A DNA stretch of 34,652 bases from contig BNZQ01000020.1 of the NCBI GenBank assembly GCA_026001225.1, forward strand, positions 1-34,652, in the 5' to 3' direction. The notes beneath the pieces were generated by a model. That model saw only the letters and a list, made by a program, of their open reading frames with translations. It was not told where the DNA came from and did no database searches. Positions 24,647 through 33,106 of the stretch are shown one piece after another; within the stretch, counting starts at the first letter, position 1, and the number at the start of each line of letters is the position of its first letter. A program made the position numbers and the translations under genes. This stretch comes from Clostridia bacterium. GTDB lineage: Bacteria > Bacillota > Clostridia > Christensenellales > DUVY01.

Positions 24647-25225
24647 ATGGATAGAAAAATAGAAACAACGTCCATGAAAAAAAGCGGCAAAATTGCATTG
24701 ATTTATATTTCAGCGGTAGTTGTGTTTTTAATTCTTGGAACGATCTTTTGGATTATCGATTCGCCGAAGGATGAGATTATTGATATTGAGGTTCAGATTG
24801 ACCGAATTGAAAGGCAAGACGCGTCAACTACTATAGTGCCGCTTTGGTATTACACGCTTCATTCCTCCGATGGTCAATATCGTTTCTATTTATGCGGCGA
24901 AACATCAGCTTTTAATAAAGGTGCGTTTGATGCGAATGTGCTGAAAAACGATACGCTGAAATTAAAGGTTTCTAAAAATCAGTACGAGAAAAACGATAAA
25001 AGGAAAGCGGGTATATGGACATTCGCCGTGCAAAAAGACGGTGTAGATTATCTGGAGTATGACAAAGCGGTTAATGCTTCCGGCATCAATACGGAGAAAG
25101 ACATTAATACTTTATGGGCCGGGATAATTTTCTTTATTCTTGGCGGCATTGGATTGGCATTCGGATTGATTTATTTTTTTATTTTATACCGGCAGGGAAA
25201 GCTGTTCCGCAATAACCGCATTTAG
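24647..25225 (+). CDS. Two-helix membrane protein of unknown function
   Basis: The 192-residue product has a short basic N-terminus, a transmembrane segment (about residues 15-37), an extracytoplasmic domain of about 120 residues rich in predicted beta strands (with DIEVQIDRIERQDAS, LWYYTLHSSDGQYRFYLCG), and a second transmembrane helix near the end (about 158-183) with a basic tail. The pattern is shared by DUF-type Firmicute surface proteins, but no family was recognised. AAAGGAGAG upstream of the ATG is a good ribosome binding site. It is part of the AT-rich block between rlmN and rsgA. Confidence 0.7.
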   Translation: MDRKIETTSMKKSGKIALIYISAVVVFLILGTIFWIIDSPKDEIIDIEVQIDRIERQDASTTIVPLWYYTLHSSDGQYRFYLCGETSAFNKGAFDANVLKNDTLKLKVSKNQYEKNDKRKAGIWTFAVQKDGVDYLEYDKAVNASGINTEKDINTLWAGIIFFILGGIGLAFGLIYFFILYRQGKLFRNNRI

Positions 25226-25340
25226 AGGCTTTTTGCTTTAACTTAGGCCGGAAAAGATCGTCCCTACAAATTATACGTACAGACCAAAATGTGACTTATT
25301 ATACATTGGAAACCGTGACAAGGTTTGCAAGGAGTTCAAA

Positions 25341-25991
25341 ATGAAAGAACCGGATTATCAATGGCAAGGCGCGCAAGGATATCAATGGTGGGATATCGAT
25401 ATTGTTCGAGATAAATTTTCAAGTAGTGAAAATGAACTATTAGTAAAAATAAATGATAGTTTTATTGTTCGTGCTTTTACAACAAGAAGATCGCACGATT
25501 ATTATGACTCGGAAATTCATATTAACAATGCGTATTATCAAACAAGTTGTGAACATGTCGATGAGGATTTATATTGGTTGTTCGAAAATTTGGAAAAACT
25601 TATTTTCCTCCAAAATATTAAAAAGAATAAAGTAAAAGCAATAAACCAAAAAAGATTTGAGAAAAGAAAAGATAAGTTACTATCAAAGTTGAATATTAAA
25701 GTCTTTACTGTCTTTGGGGAAATTAATTATAGAGACAGAGCATGCCCGGTTTGCGGGAAGATGGAATTCCCACAAGAAATATGTCGTTTCTGTGGTTGGG
25801 AGGATGAAAGTGTCGATGATCCAAATGTCGGCGGTGATGGCAGCGGACCAAATTATATGTCGCTTAATGCATATAAGGAGAAGCATGCCCAACGCATTTC
25901 GATTGACCCTAATTATATTTGGGAAAAGGCGTTTAAGAGGGGGAAATTTGATGACCCATTAATTGTGAGCGAGATTTATCGAAAAAAATAG
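25341..25991 (+). CDS. Protein with C-terminal cysteine-rich CPCC-type domain
   Basis: The 216-residue protein has an N-terminal domain of unknown fold (about residues 1-95), a basic helical linker (about 92-115), and a C-terminal segment that matches the CPCC domain pattern: CPVCGK (Cys135, Cys138), CRFCGWEDE (Cys148, Cys151), DPNVGGDGSGPNYMSLNAYKE. Such domains are thought to bind zinc and occur in many small bacterial proteins of unknown role. AAGGAG precedes the ATG. The gene is distinctly AT-rich and stands alone in the accessory block. The function is not known. Confidence 0.75.
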   Translation: MKEPDYQWQGAQGYQWWDIDIVRDKFSSSENELLVKINDSFIVRAFTTRRSHDYYDSEIHINNAYYQTSCEHVDEDLYWLFENLEKLIFLQNIKKNKVKAINQKRFEKRKDKLLSKLNIKVFTVFGEINYRDRACPVCGKMEFPQEICRFCGWEDESVDDPNVGGDGSGPNYMSLNAYKEKHAQRISIDPNYIWEKAFKRGKFDDPLIVSEIYRKK

Positions 25992-26093
25992 TTACATACA
26001 TGGCGGCGCCTTTATTGCCTTTGGGTGTTATTCTGTCAATAGGTAGCGAGAAGGCGAAAAGAAAGAAAATAGGATTTTATACGGAGAGGTAAC

Positions 26094-27686
26094 ATGAGAA
26101 ATATAAAAAAAACAGTTATCATTGTATTAGCTTTTGTTTTAGCAGCTATGCTTTCCGGTTGTCCGCCCACTAAAACTGAACCGGCGCCCCCTACGGATCT
26201 TTATCAGGATCATCAAGCGATGTCCTTTGCGAAATACGATAATAAAATATATTTTATGAATGCCCTGAGAGGGAATATTTTAAATATTTATGACTTAAAT
26301 ACCGGTAAATTAAGTGAAAACTCTACTATCCGTATCGGTCACCATATGGCGGGATATACTTTTAACTCTATTTGCGTTGCAAACAATAAAATATTTTTTG
26401 TTTCGGACACATCGGTATTCTCTGCCGATTTAAACGGGGAAAATATTATAAAGCTCTATGAAAGCGAATATGCGTGGGCGTCGTTATCTCAATTGGAATA
26501 TAAAAATTCTATGTTGTATTTTTCAGAAACCGTCACCGTCGATACTTACGAGGTGAAAGCGAAATTTATCGAATTTAATCTTCAATATCTCACGACAAGA
26601 ATTTTGTTTGAAGGAACAAATACTTTTGGATCGGGCTATGAACAATGGGCACTACCGTGCCCGTTCACTTATTTTATTTCAGAAGATAAAATATATGTAG
26701 CTTTCGGTAAGGTGTACTCTTTAGACATGCAATCCCTGAATCACGAAATTTTCTATGAAAACGACGGCGACATTTTTTCCGTCCGCACGGTAGACAACAA
26801 CTTGTTTTTTGTCTCTATGGATTCTCAAGGCGCTAAAATTTACAACAAATATAATACCGTGACTCAAGAATTATTTTACTCGCCCGCAAAGGGCGCGGGG
26901 GAGGACAACTATCCGTATAACTATAAAAAAAGCGGGATTTTGTTCTTAAACGACAAGGAAGAAACAATTTATACGGATACAAGTAAGACTGGTTATGACA
27001 CACATTTTATTGCGGTTGAATCGGTTTTTGATGAATCGACGATATGGAAAGAGTTTTGGAACGAAACAAACTATTCTGTCACAAGAAGGCTTTTAGACGG
27101 CTTTGCGTTTGACGGCGCGCTTGCCTTTTTAGACGAGAATCTGGGAATCTTTTTATATTATGAGGGCGGTTTAATTTCAATTTATGAACCCGATTATGTG
27201 CGCTTTAGATATAGCCCGCAAAACATATATGACCTTAAGAAGTATCTTGAAAGGGATATCTATCTCTTTTCAAACAGCCTTTTAAACGAATTAATATTAG
27301 AGAGTTTTTATCGCTTGTACGTCGAGGCTAATAGGGCTAAGTTAAGCGGGTATATTGGCGTGATCGGCTATTATAATTATAGGACTTCGGGAACGGTTTA
27401 CAGATGTGAGGTGGCGTATCGTGTCAATATCGGCGTCGCGAAGAAGGATGTTTTTAAAGAGAGCATATCGTCTGACACGGAAGTAATCAGCAAGCTTAAT
27501 CATAACGGCAATAAGTATCTTATAACGCTGTTTTATAATACTCCCGATAAAAGTTTTTACACATACAGTATCTACTTTTATACGGATAACTGTTTTTATT
27601 CAATTTCCATTCATGCGCCGATAGGAGAAACTCTGTCAAAAGCCGACCTGAAAAAAATGGCAAAAGCGATTAGCGTCTTAGAGTAA
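26094..27686 (+). CDS. Large predicted lipoprotein of unknown function
   Basis: The 530-residue product starts with a signal peptide and lipobox (LSGC, Cys23), so it is expected to be lipid-anchored on the outer face of the membrane. The following 350 residues have repeated strand-rich units with recurrent patterns such as NKIYFMNALRGNILNIYDLNTGKL, NKIFFVSDTSVFSADLNGENI and NNLFFVSMDSQGAKIYN, which resemble the blades of a DUF5050-like beta-propeller. The last 150 residues (from about 385) form a separate domain. GGAGAGG gives a good ribosome binding site. It is AT-rich and lies next to rsgA, where a PASTA kinase would normally be found. No substrate can be named. Confidence 0.75.
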   Translation: MRNIKKTVIIVLAFVLAAMLSGCPPTKTEPAPPTDLYQDHQAMSFAKYDNKIYFMNALRGNILNIYDLNTGKLSENSTIRIGHHMAGYTFNSICVANNKIFFVSDTSVFSADLNGENIIKLYESEYAWASLSQLEYKNSMLYFSETVTVDTYEVKAKFIEFNLQYLTTRILFEGTNTFGSGYEQWALPCPFTYFISEDKIYVAFGKVYSLDMQSLNHEIFYENDGDIFSVRTVDNNLFFVSMDSQGAKIYNKYNTVTQELFYSPAKGAGEDNYPYNYKKSGILFLNDKEETIYTDTSKTGYDTHFIAVESVFDESTIWKEFWNETNYSVTRRLLDGFAFDGALAFLDENLGIFLYYEGGLISIYEPDYVRFRYSPQNIYDLKKYLERDIYLFSNSLLNELILESFYRLYVEANRAKLSGYIGVIGYYNYRTSGTVYRCEVAYRVNIGVAKKDVFKESISSDTEVISKLNHNGNKYLITLFYNTPDKSFYTYSIYFYTDNCFYSISIHAPIGETLSKADLKKMAKAISVLE

Positions 27687-27693
27687 AGAAATT

Positions 27694-28608
27694 ATGATAT
27701 ATAAAATATTACAAGCGAAACGCGGCGGTTTCCTGTTGCGCGGTTCCGACGGCACGGAACGGTTTTGTCCCGCGCGGGGCAAGATGCGGACGGACGGTTT
27801 GCACGCGGGCGACGACGTGGAATTAGACGGGTCGGGCGGGATCGTCAAGATCGGCCCGCGCAAAAACCTGCTGATCCGGCCGCCGCTTGCCAACGTCGCC
27901 GCGTGTGCGATTGTGCTGTCGCCCGCGCCCGCGCCCGATTTTCATTTGGTCGATAAGCTGCTGATTCAATGCTTTCGGAATCAAATCGAGCCGATCCTGT
28001 GCGTCAACAAAAGCGATGCCGCGGGTGCGGAAAGCCTTTTCGAGCGGGCGCGGAAAAATTACGCGGCGGCGGTTGCGCGTATCCTGCTTGTTTCGGCGGC
28101 GGACGGGACGGGGGCGGAGGAATTGCGCGCCGCGTTGCCCGAAACGGGGATCACGTGCCTTGCGGGGCAGTCGGCGGTCGGCAAAAGCAGTTTATTGAAC
28201 CGTTTACTGCCGGATTTGCATTTAGAGGTGGGGGAGCTGTCGGCAAAGATCGAGCGCGGCAAGAACACGACGCGCGCCTGCCGCTTGTACCCGATCGGGA
28301 GCTGCCGGGAGGGCGTCGTACCCGACAACCGATATATCGCGGACACGGCCGGCTTTTCCCTATTGGACGCGGGTGAATTCTTTTTTGAGGAATTGAAATA
28401 CTTCTATCCCGAATTTGCCGTTTTGGCGGGAGAGTGCAAGATGCGGGGGTGCAATCATATCGACGAGCCGGGCTGCGCGGTCGTTAAATGGGTAACGGGT
28501 AAAGGCAATGCACAATTCAAGGAAACAGGTATTTGTCGGGAACGGTGGGAACGGTACGTCGAGATTTTTCGCGAATTGGAGGAGTTCCATAAAAACAGAT
28601 ATAAGTAA
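27694..28608 (+). CDS. rsgA: Ribosome small subunit-dependent GTPase RsgA
   Basis: RsgA is a late 30S-assembly GTPase with circularly permuted G motifs. The 304-residue protein shows an N-terminal OB-fold, G4 NKSD (105-108), G1 GQSAVGKSSLLN (158-169), the switch motif GKNTTR (189-194), G3 DTAGF (217-221) and the zinc ligands Cys248, Cys253, His255 and Cys261. Following EPGCAVV, where relatives go directly to an acidic helix, about 12-15 extra residues (KWVTGKGNAQFKET) are encoded by 7-bp-period repeat sequence. The start has only AAAGAAA before the ATG. In Bacillus this gene follows prpC-prkC; here it follows the AT-rich block. Confidence 0.94.
   Translation: MIYKILQAKRGGFLLRGSDGTERFCPARGKMRTDGLHAGDDVELDGSGGIVKIGPRKNLLIRPPLANVAACAIVLSPAPAPDFHLVDKLLIQCFRNQIEPILCVNKSDAAGAESLFERARKNYAAAVARILLVSAADGTGAEELRAALPETGITCLAGQSAVGKSSLLNRLLPDLHLEVGELSAKIERGKNTTRACRLYPIGSCREGVVPDNRYIADTAGFSLLDAGEFFFEELKYFYPEFAVLAGECKMRGCNHIDEPGCAVVKWVTGKGNAQFKETGICRERWERYVEIFRELEEFHKNRYK
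28490..28517 (+). repeat. 7-bp tandem array inside rsgA
   Basis: GGGTAAC, GGGTAAA, GGCAATG and CACAATT run in register and encode the extra residues after the zinc site. GCAATGCACAATTC is close to the reverse complement of the ATTGTGC array before ruvC. Confidence 0.6.
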
Positions 28609-28653
28609 GGTTGAGCTTGCGACGCATTATGAGCGAAACGCGGCGTAAAAGGC

Positions 28654-28682
28654 TTGCCTTATGTTTTTAAAAGTGATACAAT
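28654..28682 (+). promoter_or_regulatory. Probable promoter upstream of the deaminase gene
   Basis: TTGCCT (28654-28659) and TACAAT (28677-28682) are separated by 17 bp, with a TG just ahead of the -10 box. The gap of about 290 bp to the deaminase gene otherwise holds an interspersed repeat (28761-28805) and no further recognisable signal. Confidence 0.5.
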
Positions 28683-28760
28683 ATATAGAGAAAACGACAA
28701 AATCCGTCAATATATAGTGTGCCGCGGCGTAAGCTGTCAACATGGGATACGGGAATTATG

Positions 28761-28805
28761 CGTTGAGATTGCCGCGTCTCACTTTGTTCGGCTCGTAATG
28801 ACGAC
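28761..28805 (+). repeat. GAGATT...AATGAC interspersed element, fourth copy
   Basis: GCGTTGAGATTGCCGCG, CACTTTGTTC and CTCGTAATGACGAC match the element at 2555-2600 nearly base for base. It lies in the leader of the deaminase gene. Confidence 0.7.
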
Positions 28806-28900
28806 AGGACGGCATAGCGTTTTGGAATAAAACTGATTGAAGTCAGGCCGATTCGGAGCGAGATTAAAAAAACGCGTACGGTCGGCACGCGGGAGGTAGT

Positions 28901-29410
28901 ATGCCCAAACTGATAAACGGCGAATCCGTGACTTTCGCGGAAGTCGAGGCGATGAGCCGCAAGAAATGGGACGCACGTTTTATGGAGATCGCGCGCACCG
29001 TGGGGAAATGGTCCAGTTGCTTCAAGGAGGACAGACAGGTCGGCGCGGTCATCGCGAAGGACAAGCGTATCTTGACGACGGGCTATAACGGCGCGGGCAG
29101 CGGGATTATCTCGTGCAAGGAGCGCGGGGAATGCCTGCGGCAAAAAATGAATATCCCCAGCGGCACGCGGCAGGAGATTTGTTACGCCGTGCACGCCGAG
29201 CAGAACGCCGTGATCCAAGCCGCTAAAATGGGAATTTCGATCGACGGCGCGACGATTTATTGTACGCATCAGCCTTGCGTGATTTGCTCTAAAATCATCA
29301 TCAACAGCGGCATCAAACGCATCGTCTATTGCGAGGACTATCCCGACGATTTTTCGATCCGTCTTTGCAGAGAAGCGGGGGTGGAACTGGAAAGGTTTAA
29401 GGATAAATGA
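28901..29410 (+). CDS. Deoxycytidylate deaminase family protein (ComEB-like)
   Basis: Members deaminate dCMP to dUMP for thymidylate synthesis; ComEB-type proteins lie near competence genes in Bacillus. The 169-residue protein has the zinc-binding HAE motif (His98, Glu100) and the PCVIC motif (Cys126, Cys129), and the family segment DRQVGAVIAKDKRILTTGYNG (about residues 44-64). GGAGG 4 nt upstream supports the ATG at 28901, which gives about 17 residues before the conserved core; an ATG at 28952 is possible. It is monocistronic as far as can be seen. dCMP deaminase is the likeliest activity, but related cytidine/deoxycytidylate deaminases cannot be fully excluded. Confidence 0.88.
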   Translation: MPKLINGESVTFAEVEAMSRKKWDARFMEIARTVGKWSSCFKEDRQVGAVIAKDKRILTTGYNGAGSGIISCKERGECLRQKMNIPSGTRQEICYAVHAEQNAVIQAAKMGISIDGATIYCTHQPCVICSKIIINSGIKRIVYCEDYPDDFSIRLCREAGVELERFKDK

Positions 29411-29450
29411 TGAATTACGGTCGGTCATTCTTACTATGCGGTATATTCAT

Positions 29451-29480
29451 TTGACTTTTTCATACGGAAAAGGGTATACT
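29451..29480 (+). promoter_or_regulatory. Promoter of ftsA(-ftsZ)
   Basis: TTGACT (29451-29456) and TATACT (29475-29480) are 18 bp apart. The start site would be near 29487, leaving a leader of about 65 nt before ftsA. No promoter of similar quality is seen between ftsA and ftsZ. Confidence 0.75.
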
Positions 29481-29552
29481 TTATAGGAAGTTCCGCTTGT
29501 ACCGGACTTCGGAAAAAAATCAGCGGATAATAAGTTAAAAGATATCGGATAA

Positions 29553-30734
29553 ATGATACGTAACGAATCCTCTATATTAGATTTCGGGTCGGGTAAAATC
29601 ACCGTCCTGGTCGGCGAACGCGGCGTCAACCGTTCCATCAATCTGCTCGGAACCGGCGAAGCGCATTACGGCGGCTTTGCGGACGGCGAATGGCTCGAAC
29701 CCGAAAAGCTGGCCGACGCGGTTTCCTATGCGATCAACAACGCCGAAACCAACAGCCGAACCAAAATCGGCCGCTTGTTCGTCGGCGTGCCCGGCGAATT
29801 TACGGTCGCCGTCGCCGAGGACGCCAACCTCAACTTTACCAAAAAGCGGCGCGTGTTGCCGAGCGACGTTCGGGAGTTGTTCGATATCGGTCGGGAAAAA
29901 TACGAGGACAGGCCCGATTACGAGGTGATTAACCAAGGCGCGGTTTGGTTTCAGACCGACGACAACCGGCGCGTGGCGGCTCCCGAGGGCTTGCTCACCG
30001 CCAAGCTGTCGGCGCGGCTGTCCTATACCCTGTGCGAATACCGTTTCGTCGAATTCGTCAAAAAGATTCTGGCCGATGCGGGGATTACGGACATAGAATT
30101 CGTGTCCGCGCCGCTGGCCGAGGCGTTGTATTTGTTCCCGCCGGAGACCCGCGACCAGTCGGTCGTTTTGTTGGATATCGGATACATATCGAGTACGCTG
30201 GCTTTCGCCCAAGGCGACGGCGTCGTGAATATGAAGAGCTTTTCGGTCGGGGGCGGCCATATCACGGGCGACTTGTCGCAAGTACTGAATATCCGCTTTA
30301 ACGACGCCGAAAATTTGAAACGCAAGGTCATTCTGTCGCTGGACGTATCCGAGGACGACAAATATGAGATCGTGATCGGCGAAGAAGTCAAGGCGTTTCC
30401 CGCCAAGCAGATCAACGAGATCGTGGAGGCCCGCGTCCAATATATAGCCGATTTGGCCGCCAAATGCCTGAACGCCGAGGATAACAACGGCTTTCCGAAA
30501 TACGCGCCGGTGCAGTTGACCGGCGGCGGTTTGGCTTATTTGAAGGGCGGCAAGGAGTTGCTTGCCAAGCATATGAACCGCGGTGTGGAGTTGGCCGTCC
30601 CGAAACAGGCGATGTTGAACCGGCCCTATATGTCGGCGGCTCTCGGCGTATTGGACATGGCGATCAACGAGACCGGAGAACCTGTCAAGCAGAGTTTATT
30701 GGTCAAGTTGCTGAATAAGATTAAAAAGAAATAG
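29553..30734 (+). CDS. ftsA: Cell division protein FtsA (divergent)
   Basis: FtsA is an actin-like protein that tethers FtsZ to the membrane. The 393-residue product has the actin-fold phosphate-1 segment SILDFGSGKITVLVGERG (about residues 7-24), a weak phosphate-2 segment, VVLLDIGYISSTLAFAQG (near 203-220), where FtsA normally has DIGGGTTD, and the adenosine motif LTGGGLAYLKG. It ends in a basic amphipathic helix, SLLVKLLNKIKKK, the typical FtsA membrane-targeting tail. ftsZ follows after about 70 bp, which is the strongest argument. The ATG has only a GGAT-containing site upstream. A PilM- or MreB-like protein is a less likely alternative. The pair lies outside a full dcw cluster. Confidence 0.82.
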   Translation: MIRNESSILDFGSGKITVLVGERGVNRSINLLGTGEAHYGGFADGEWLEPEKLADAVSYAINNAETNSRTKIGRLFVGVPGEFTVAVAEDANLNFTKKRRVLPSDVRELFDIGREKYEDRPDYEVINQGAVWFQTDDNRRVAAPEGLLTAKLSARLSYTLCEYRFVEFVKKILADAGITDIEFVSAPLAEALYLFPPETRDQSVVLLDIGYISSTLAFAQGDGVVNMKSFSVGGGHITGDLSQVLNIRFNDAENLKRKVILSLDVSEDDKYEIVIGEEVKAFPAKQINEIVEARVQYIADLAAKCLNAEDNNGFPKYAPVQLTGGGLAYLKGGKELLAKHMNRGVELAVPKQAMLNRPYMSAALGVLDMAINETGEPVKQSLLVKLLNKIKKK

Positions 30735-30740
30735 AGTATA

Positions 30741-30796
30741 GATAAAAGTTTTTGAAAGAGAGCGCGCGAACTTTTTTCAAAAAGCTCTCGCGTAAA
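30741..30796 (+). repeat. Palindromic element, family 2 copy E4
   Basis: The full leader GATAAAAGTTTTTGAAAG is followed by GAGCGCGCGAACTTTTTTC and AAAAAGCTCTCGCG, forming an imperfect palindrome. It fills the ftsA-ftsZ gap and is followed at once by the ftsZ ribosome binding site AAAGGAG. Confidence 0.8.
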
Positions 30797-30806
30797 GGAG
30801 CAAAAT

Positions 30807-32123
30807 ATGCAATACGACGCAAAAAACGCCATTCAACCGGTCGCCCAAATCAAGGTCATCGGCGTGGGCGGGGGCGGCGGGAACGCCGTCAACCGCATGA
30901 TCGCGGTCAATTTAAAGAGCGCGCAGTTTATCGCGGTTAACACCGATAAACAGGCGCTTCTCATGTCGCGCGCCACGCATCGGATACAGATCGGCGAGAA
31001 ATTGACGCGCGGACTCGGGGCGGGCGGCAATCCCGAAATCGGGCAAAAGGCCGCCGAGGAAAGCAAAGCGGCGATCGCCGAGGCGCTGAGCGGCACCGAC
31101 CTTGTGTTCGTCACGGCGGGCATGGGCGGCGGCACGGGCACAGGCGCGGCGCCGGTCGTGGCGCAGATCGCAAAGGAAATGGGTATTTTGACCGTCGCGG
31201 TCGTGACCAAACCCTTCGAGTTCGAGGGCCGGCCGCGTATGCACAACGCCGAAATCGGTATCGCCGCATTGCGCAAGGTAGTGGATACGCTGGTCATCAT
31301 TCCCAACGACAAGCTCTCGCAGGTTGTTCCGAAGACCACTTCGATGGTGGATGCGTTCCGTTTTGCCGACGACGTGCTGCGGCAAGGTATACAGGGTATT
31401 TCGGATTTGATCGTAACGCCCGCGATGATCAACCTCGATTTTGCGGATGTGTGCACGATCATGAAAAACAAGGGCCTGGCCCACATGGGCATCGGGCGCG
31501 GCGTGGGGGACAACCGCACGATCGACGCGGTGCGTCAAGCCGTTTCCAGCCCTCTTTTGGAAACTACGATCGAGGGCGCGACCGGCATTCTATTGAATAT
31601 TACCGGCGGTTTGGATATCACGTTGGCCGAGGTGAAGGAAGCCTCCGAGTTAATCAAGGACGTGGTGGATTCCTCCTGCAACATCATCTTCGGCGCGGGC
31701 GTGGACGAATCTCTGAACGAGGAGGTCATCGTGACGATCGTCGCTACGGGCTTCCCCTACGAGAACCCCGAACGGTCGCAAAAGCCCTTTCAGAATTCGT
31801 CCTTGGGCGCGGCGCTCGGTTCGGACAAGAACGATTATTTGCGTATTCTGGCGGGCGCACCGCAACAACAGCCGCCGCAGAGCGCGCCGCAAGGGTACGA
31901 TCAGCGCAGGGGGCCCGATCTGTTCGGCGAACGGTCGCAGGACTTTTATTCCCGTCCCGCGAATCCGCAGCAACAGCAGCCCTATTCGCAGCAGCCGCGA
32001 CAGCCTTATCCGGGTCAGCCCGTTCAAGGGAATCGGCCCGCCGATCCCGGCGTGCCTTCGGGCCGCGTTAATACGGGCGAGGATCCGAATATACCGCCTT
32101 TCCTCCGCAAGTTGCAAAAATAA
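30807..32123 (+). CDS. ftsZ: Cell division protein FtsZ
   Basis: FtsZ is the tubulin-like GTPase forming the division ring. The 438-residue protein has [15 protein letters not shown] (about residues 17-31), NTDKQAL, the tubulin signature [10 protein letters not shown] (107-116), and the T7 loop NLDFADV. A linker rich in Gln, Pro and Gly (about 350-425; [16 protein letters not shown]) is followed by the conserved C-terminal peptide [11 protein letters not shown], which binds FtsA and other partners. AAAGGAG precedes the ATG at good spacing. The downstream gap contains a family 1 palindrome starting two bases after the stop. Confidence 0.97.
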   Translation: MQYDAKNAIQPVAQIKVIGVGGGGGNAVNRMIAVNLKSAQFIAVNTDKQALLMSRATHRIQIGEKLTRGLGAGGNPEIGQKAAEESKAAIAEALSGTDLVFVTAGMGGGTGTGAAPVVAQIAKEMGILTVAVVTKPFEFEGRPRMHNAEIGIAALRKVVDTLVIIPNDKLSQVVPKTTSMVDAFRFADDVLRQGIQGISDLIVTPAMINLDFADVCTIMKNKGLAHMGIGRGVGDNRTIDAVRQAVSSPLLETTIEGATGILLNITGGLDITLAEVKEASELIKDVVDSSCNIIFGAGVDESLNEEVIVTIVATGFPYENPERSQKPFQNSSLGAALGSDKNDYLRILAGAPQQQPPQSAPQGYDQRRGPDLFGERSQDFYSRPANPQQQQPYSQQPRQPYPGQPVQGNRPADPGVPSGRVNTGEDPNIPPFLRKLQK

Positions 32124-32124
32124 A

Positions 32125-32252
32125 TTTTAACGGCGGATATGCGTCGCGATACTATGTCACACTAAAAATTTTCTCGGGTCATGTATATCGGTATACACTC
32201 CCCGTCGAAAATTTTTGTGTTCCTCGTCTCGCTCACATCTGCGCCGTTAAAA
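32125..32252 (+). repeat. Long nested palindrome, family 1 copy D
   Basis: The outer arms TTTTAACGGCG and CGCCGTTAAAA are perfect complements and differ entirely from copy A, yet the centre is nearly identical to copy A (TTTTCTCGGGTCATGTATAT and following). Where copy A has ACGC/GCGT, this copy has ACAC/GTGT, so pairing is kept by paired changes. It lies directly after ftsZ. Confidence 0.85.
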
Positions 32253-32292
32253 TCCTTTGTTATGTAACGGCGGATATGCCGCACGGTCGAAT

Positions 32293-32775
32293 ATGAATAT
32301 CGTACTTGTGGAACCCGAAATCCCGCAGAACACGGGCAATATCGCCCGCACCTGCGCGGCGACGGGGAGCGCGTTGCATTTGGTGCGGCCTTTGGGCTTC
32401 GAGGTCACGGACGCGAAATTGAAACGGGCGGGATTGGATTATTGGCCTTTGTTGAACTTGCGTTATTACGACGGCTTTGATGCGTTGTACGCCGAATTTT
32501 CAACGTCGCCTTTTTTCTTTTTGTCCACGAAAGCGGACAAATGCTATACCGATATCGTTTACCCGTCCGATTGTTTTTTGGTGTTCGGTAAGGAAACAAA
32601 GGGCTTGCCCGAAAGCCTGATCACAAGCGGCAAGGGGCAAGCTGTCCGCATTCCGATGATCGACGGCGCGCGGTCGCTGAATCTGTCCAACTCCGTCGCG
32701 GTCGTTCTCTACGAGGTTTTGCGGCAGAACGGTTTTAAAGGGCTGAAAGACAGGTCGGATTATTTTGATCGATAA
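32293..32775 (+). CDS. trmL: tRNA (cytidine(34)-2'-O)-methyltransferase TrmL
   Basis: TrmL is a SPOUT-family enzyme methylating the wobble ribose of tRNA-Leu isoacceptors. The 160-residue protein from the ATG at 32293 has the family length and motifs: MNIVLVEPEIPQNTGNIARTCAA at the N-terminus, the SAM-binding VFGKETKGLPE (about residues 97-107) and IPM...RSLNLSNSVAVVLYE (about 124-143), which forms the trefoil knot. The frame is open to 32257, but the added residues come from the repeat and have no homology. No strong Shine-Dalgarno sequence is visible. It stands alone between two repeats. Confidence 0.92.
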   Translation: MNIVLVEPEIPQNTGNIARTCAATGSALHLVRPLGFEVTDAKLKRAGLDYWPLLNLRYYDGFDALYAEFSTSPFFFLSTKADKCYTDIVYPSDCFLVFGKETKGLPESLITSGKGQAVRIPMIDGARSLNLSNSVAVVLYEVLRQNGFKGLKDRSDYFDR

Positions 32776-32797
32776 ATGTTAATGCGAAATATAATAT

Positions 32798-32827
32798 TTG
32801 ACGAGGTGAAGCCGAATGTGCTATAAT
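32798..32827 (+). promoter_or_regulatory. Promoter upstream of the tRNA-Gly gene
   Basis: TTGACG (32798-32803) and TATAAT (32822-32827) have an 18-bp spacer, and TG precedes the -10 box. The predicted transcript would begin near 32834, with a leader of about 200 nt ahead of the tRNA. That leader includes a long inverted repeat TCCGACCGAA...TTTGGTCGGA (about 32917-32958) and the family 3 repeat. Confidence 0.75.
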
Positions 32828-32945
32828 AAAAAGATCGATTGATTTCTTTTTCCTATCGCGGTTTTTTTTGACGGACAATCGCAACAGGCCGAATGGAAAG
32901 ATTCCTTTTAAAGTCCGACCGAATTTTTATCTTCTATAAAAATTT

Positions 32946-33030
32946 GCGTTTGGTCGGAATAGGCGCGAAGCGAGCGTAAGACGAGGAAACCGAAACGGTT
33001 TCCGAGTTAAAAGCGAAGCGGAGCGCGATA
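32946..33030 (+). repeat. GCGTTTGGTCGGA element (family 3), copy 2
   Basis: Starts GCGTTTGGTCGGAATA and ends GAAGCGGAGCGCG, like copy 1 at 20888. The central hairpin here is GGAAACCG-aaa-CGGTTTCC, different in sequence from copy 1 but equally well paired. It stops two bases before the tRNA gene. Confidence 0.75.
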
Positions 33031-33032
33031 AT

Positions 33033-33106
33033 GCGGGTGTAGCTCAATGGTAGAGTTCCGGCTTCCCAAGCCGGCCGCGTGGGTCCGATTCCCATCACCC
33101 GCTCCA
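33033..33106 (+). tRNA. tRNA-Gly (anticodon CCC)
   Basis: The 7-bp acceptor stem GCGGGTG/CACCCGC is perfect. The anticodon arm CCGGC-TTCCCAA-GCCGG gives anticodon CCC, reading GGG glycine codons. The T arm GTGGG-TCCGATT-CCCAT has one G-U pair. The CCA end is encoded. An IS element follows about 100 bp downstream. Confidence 0.93.
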
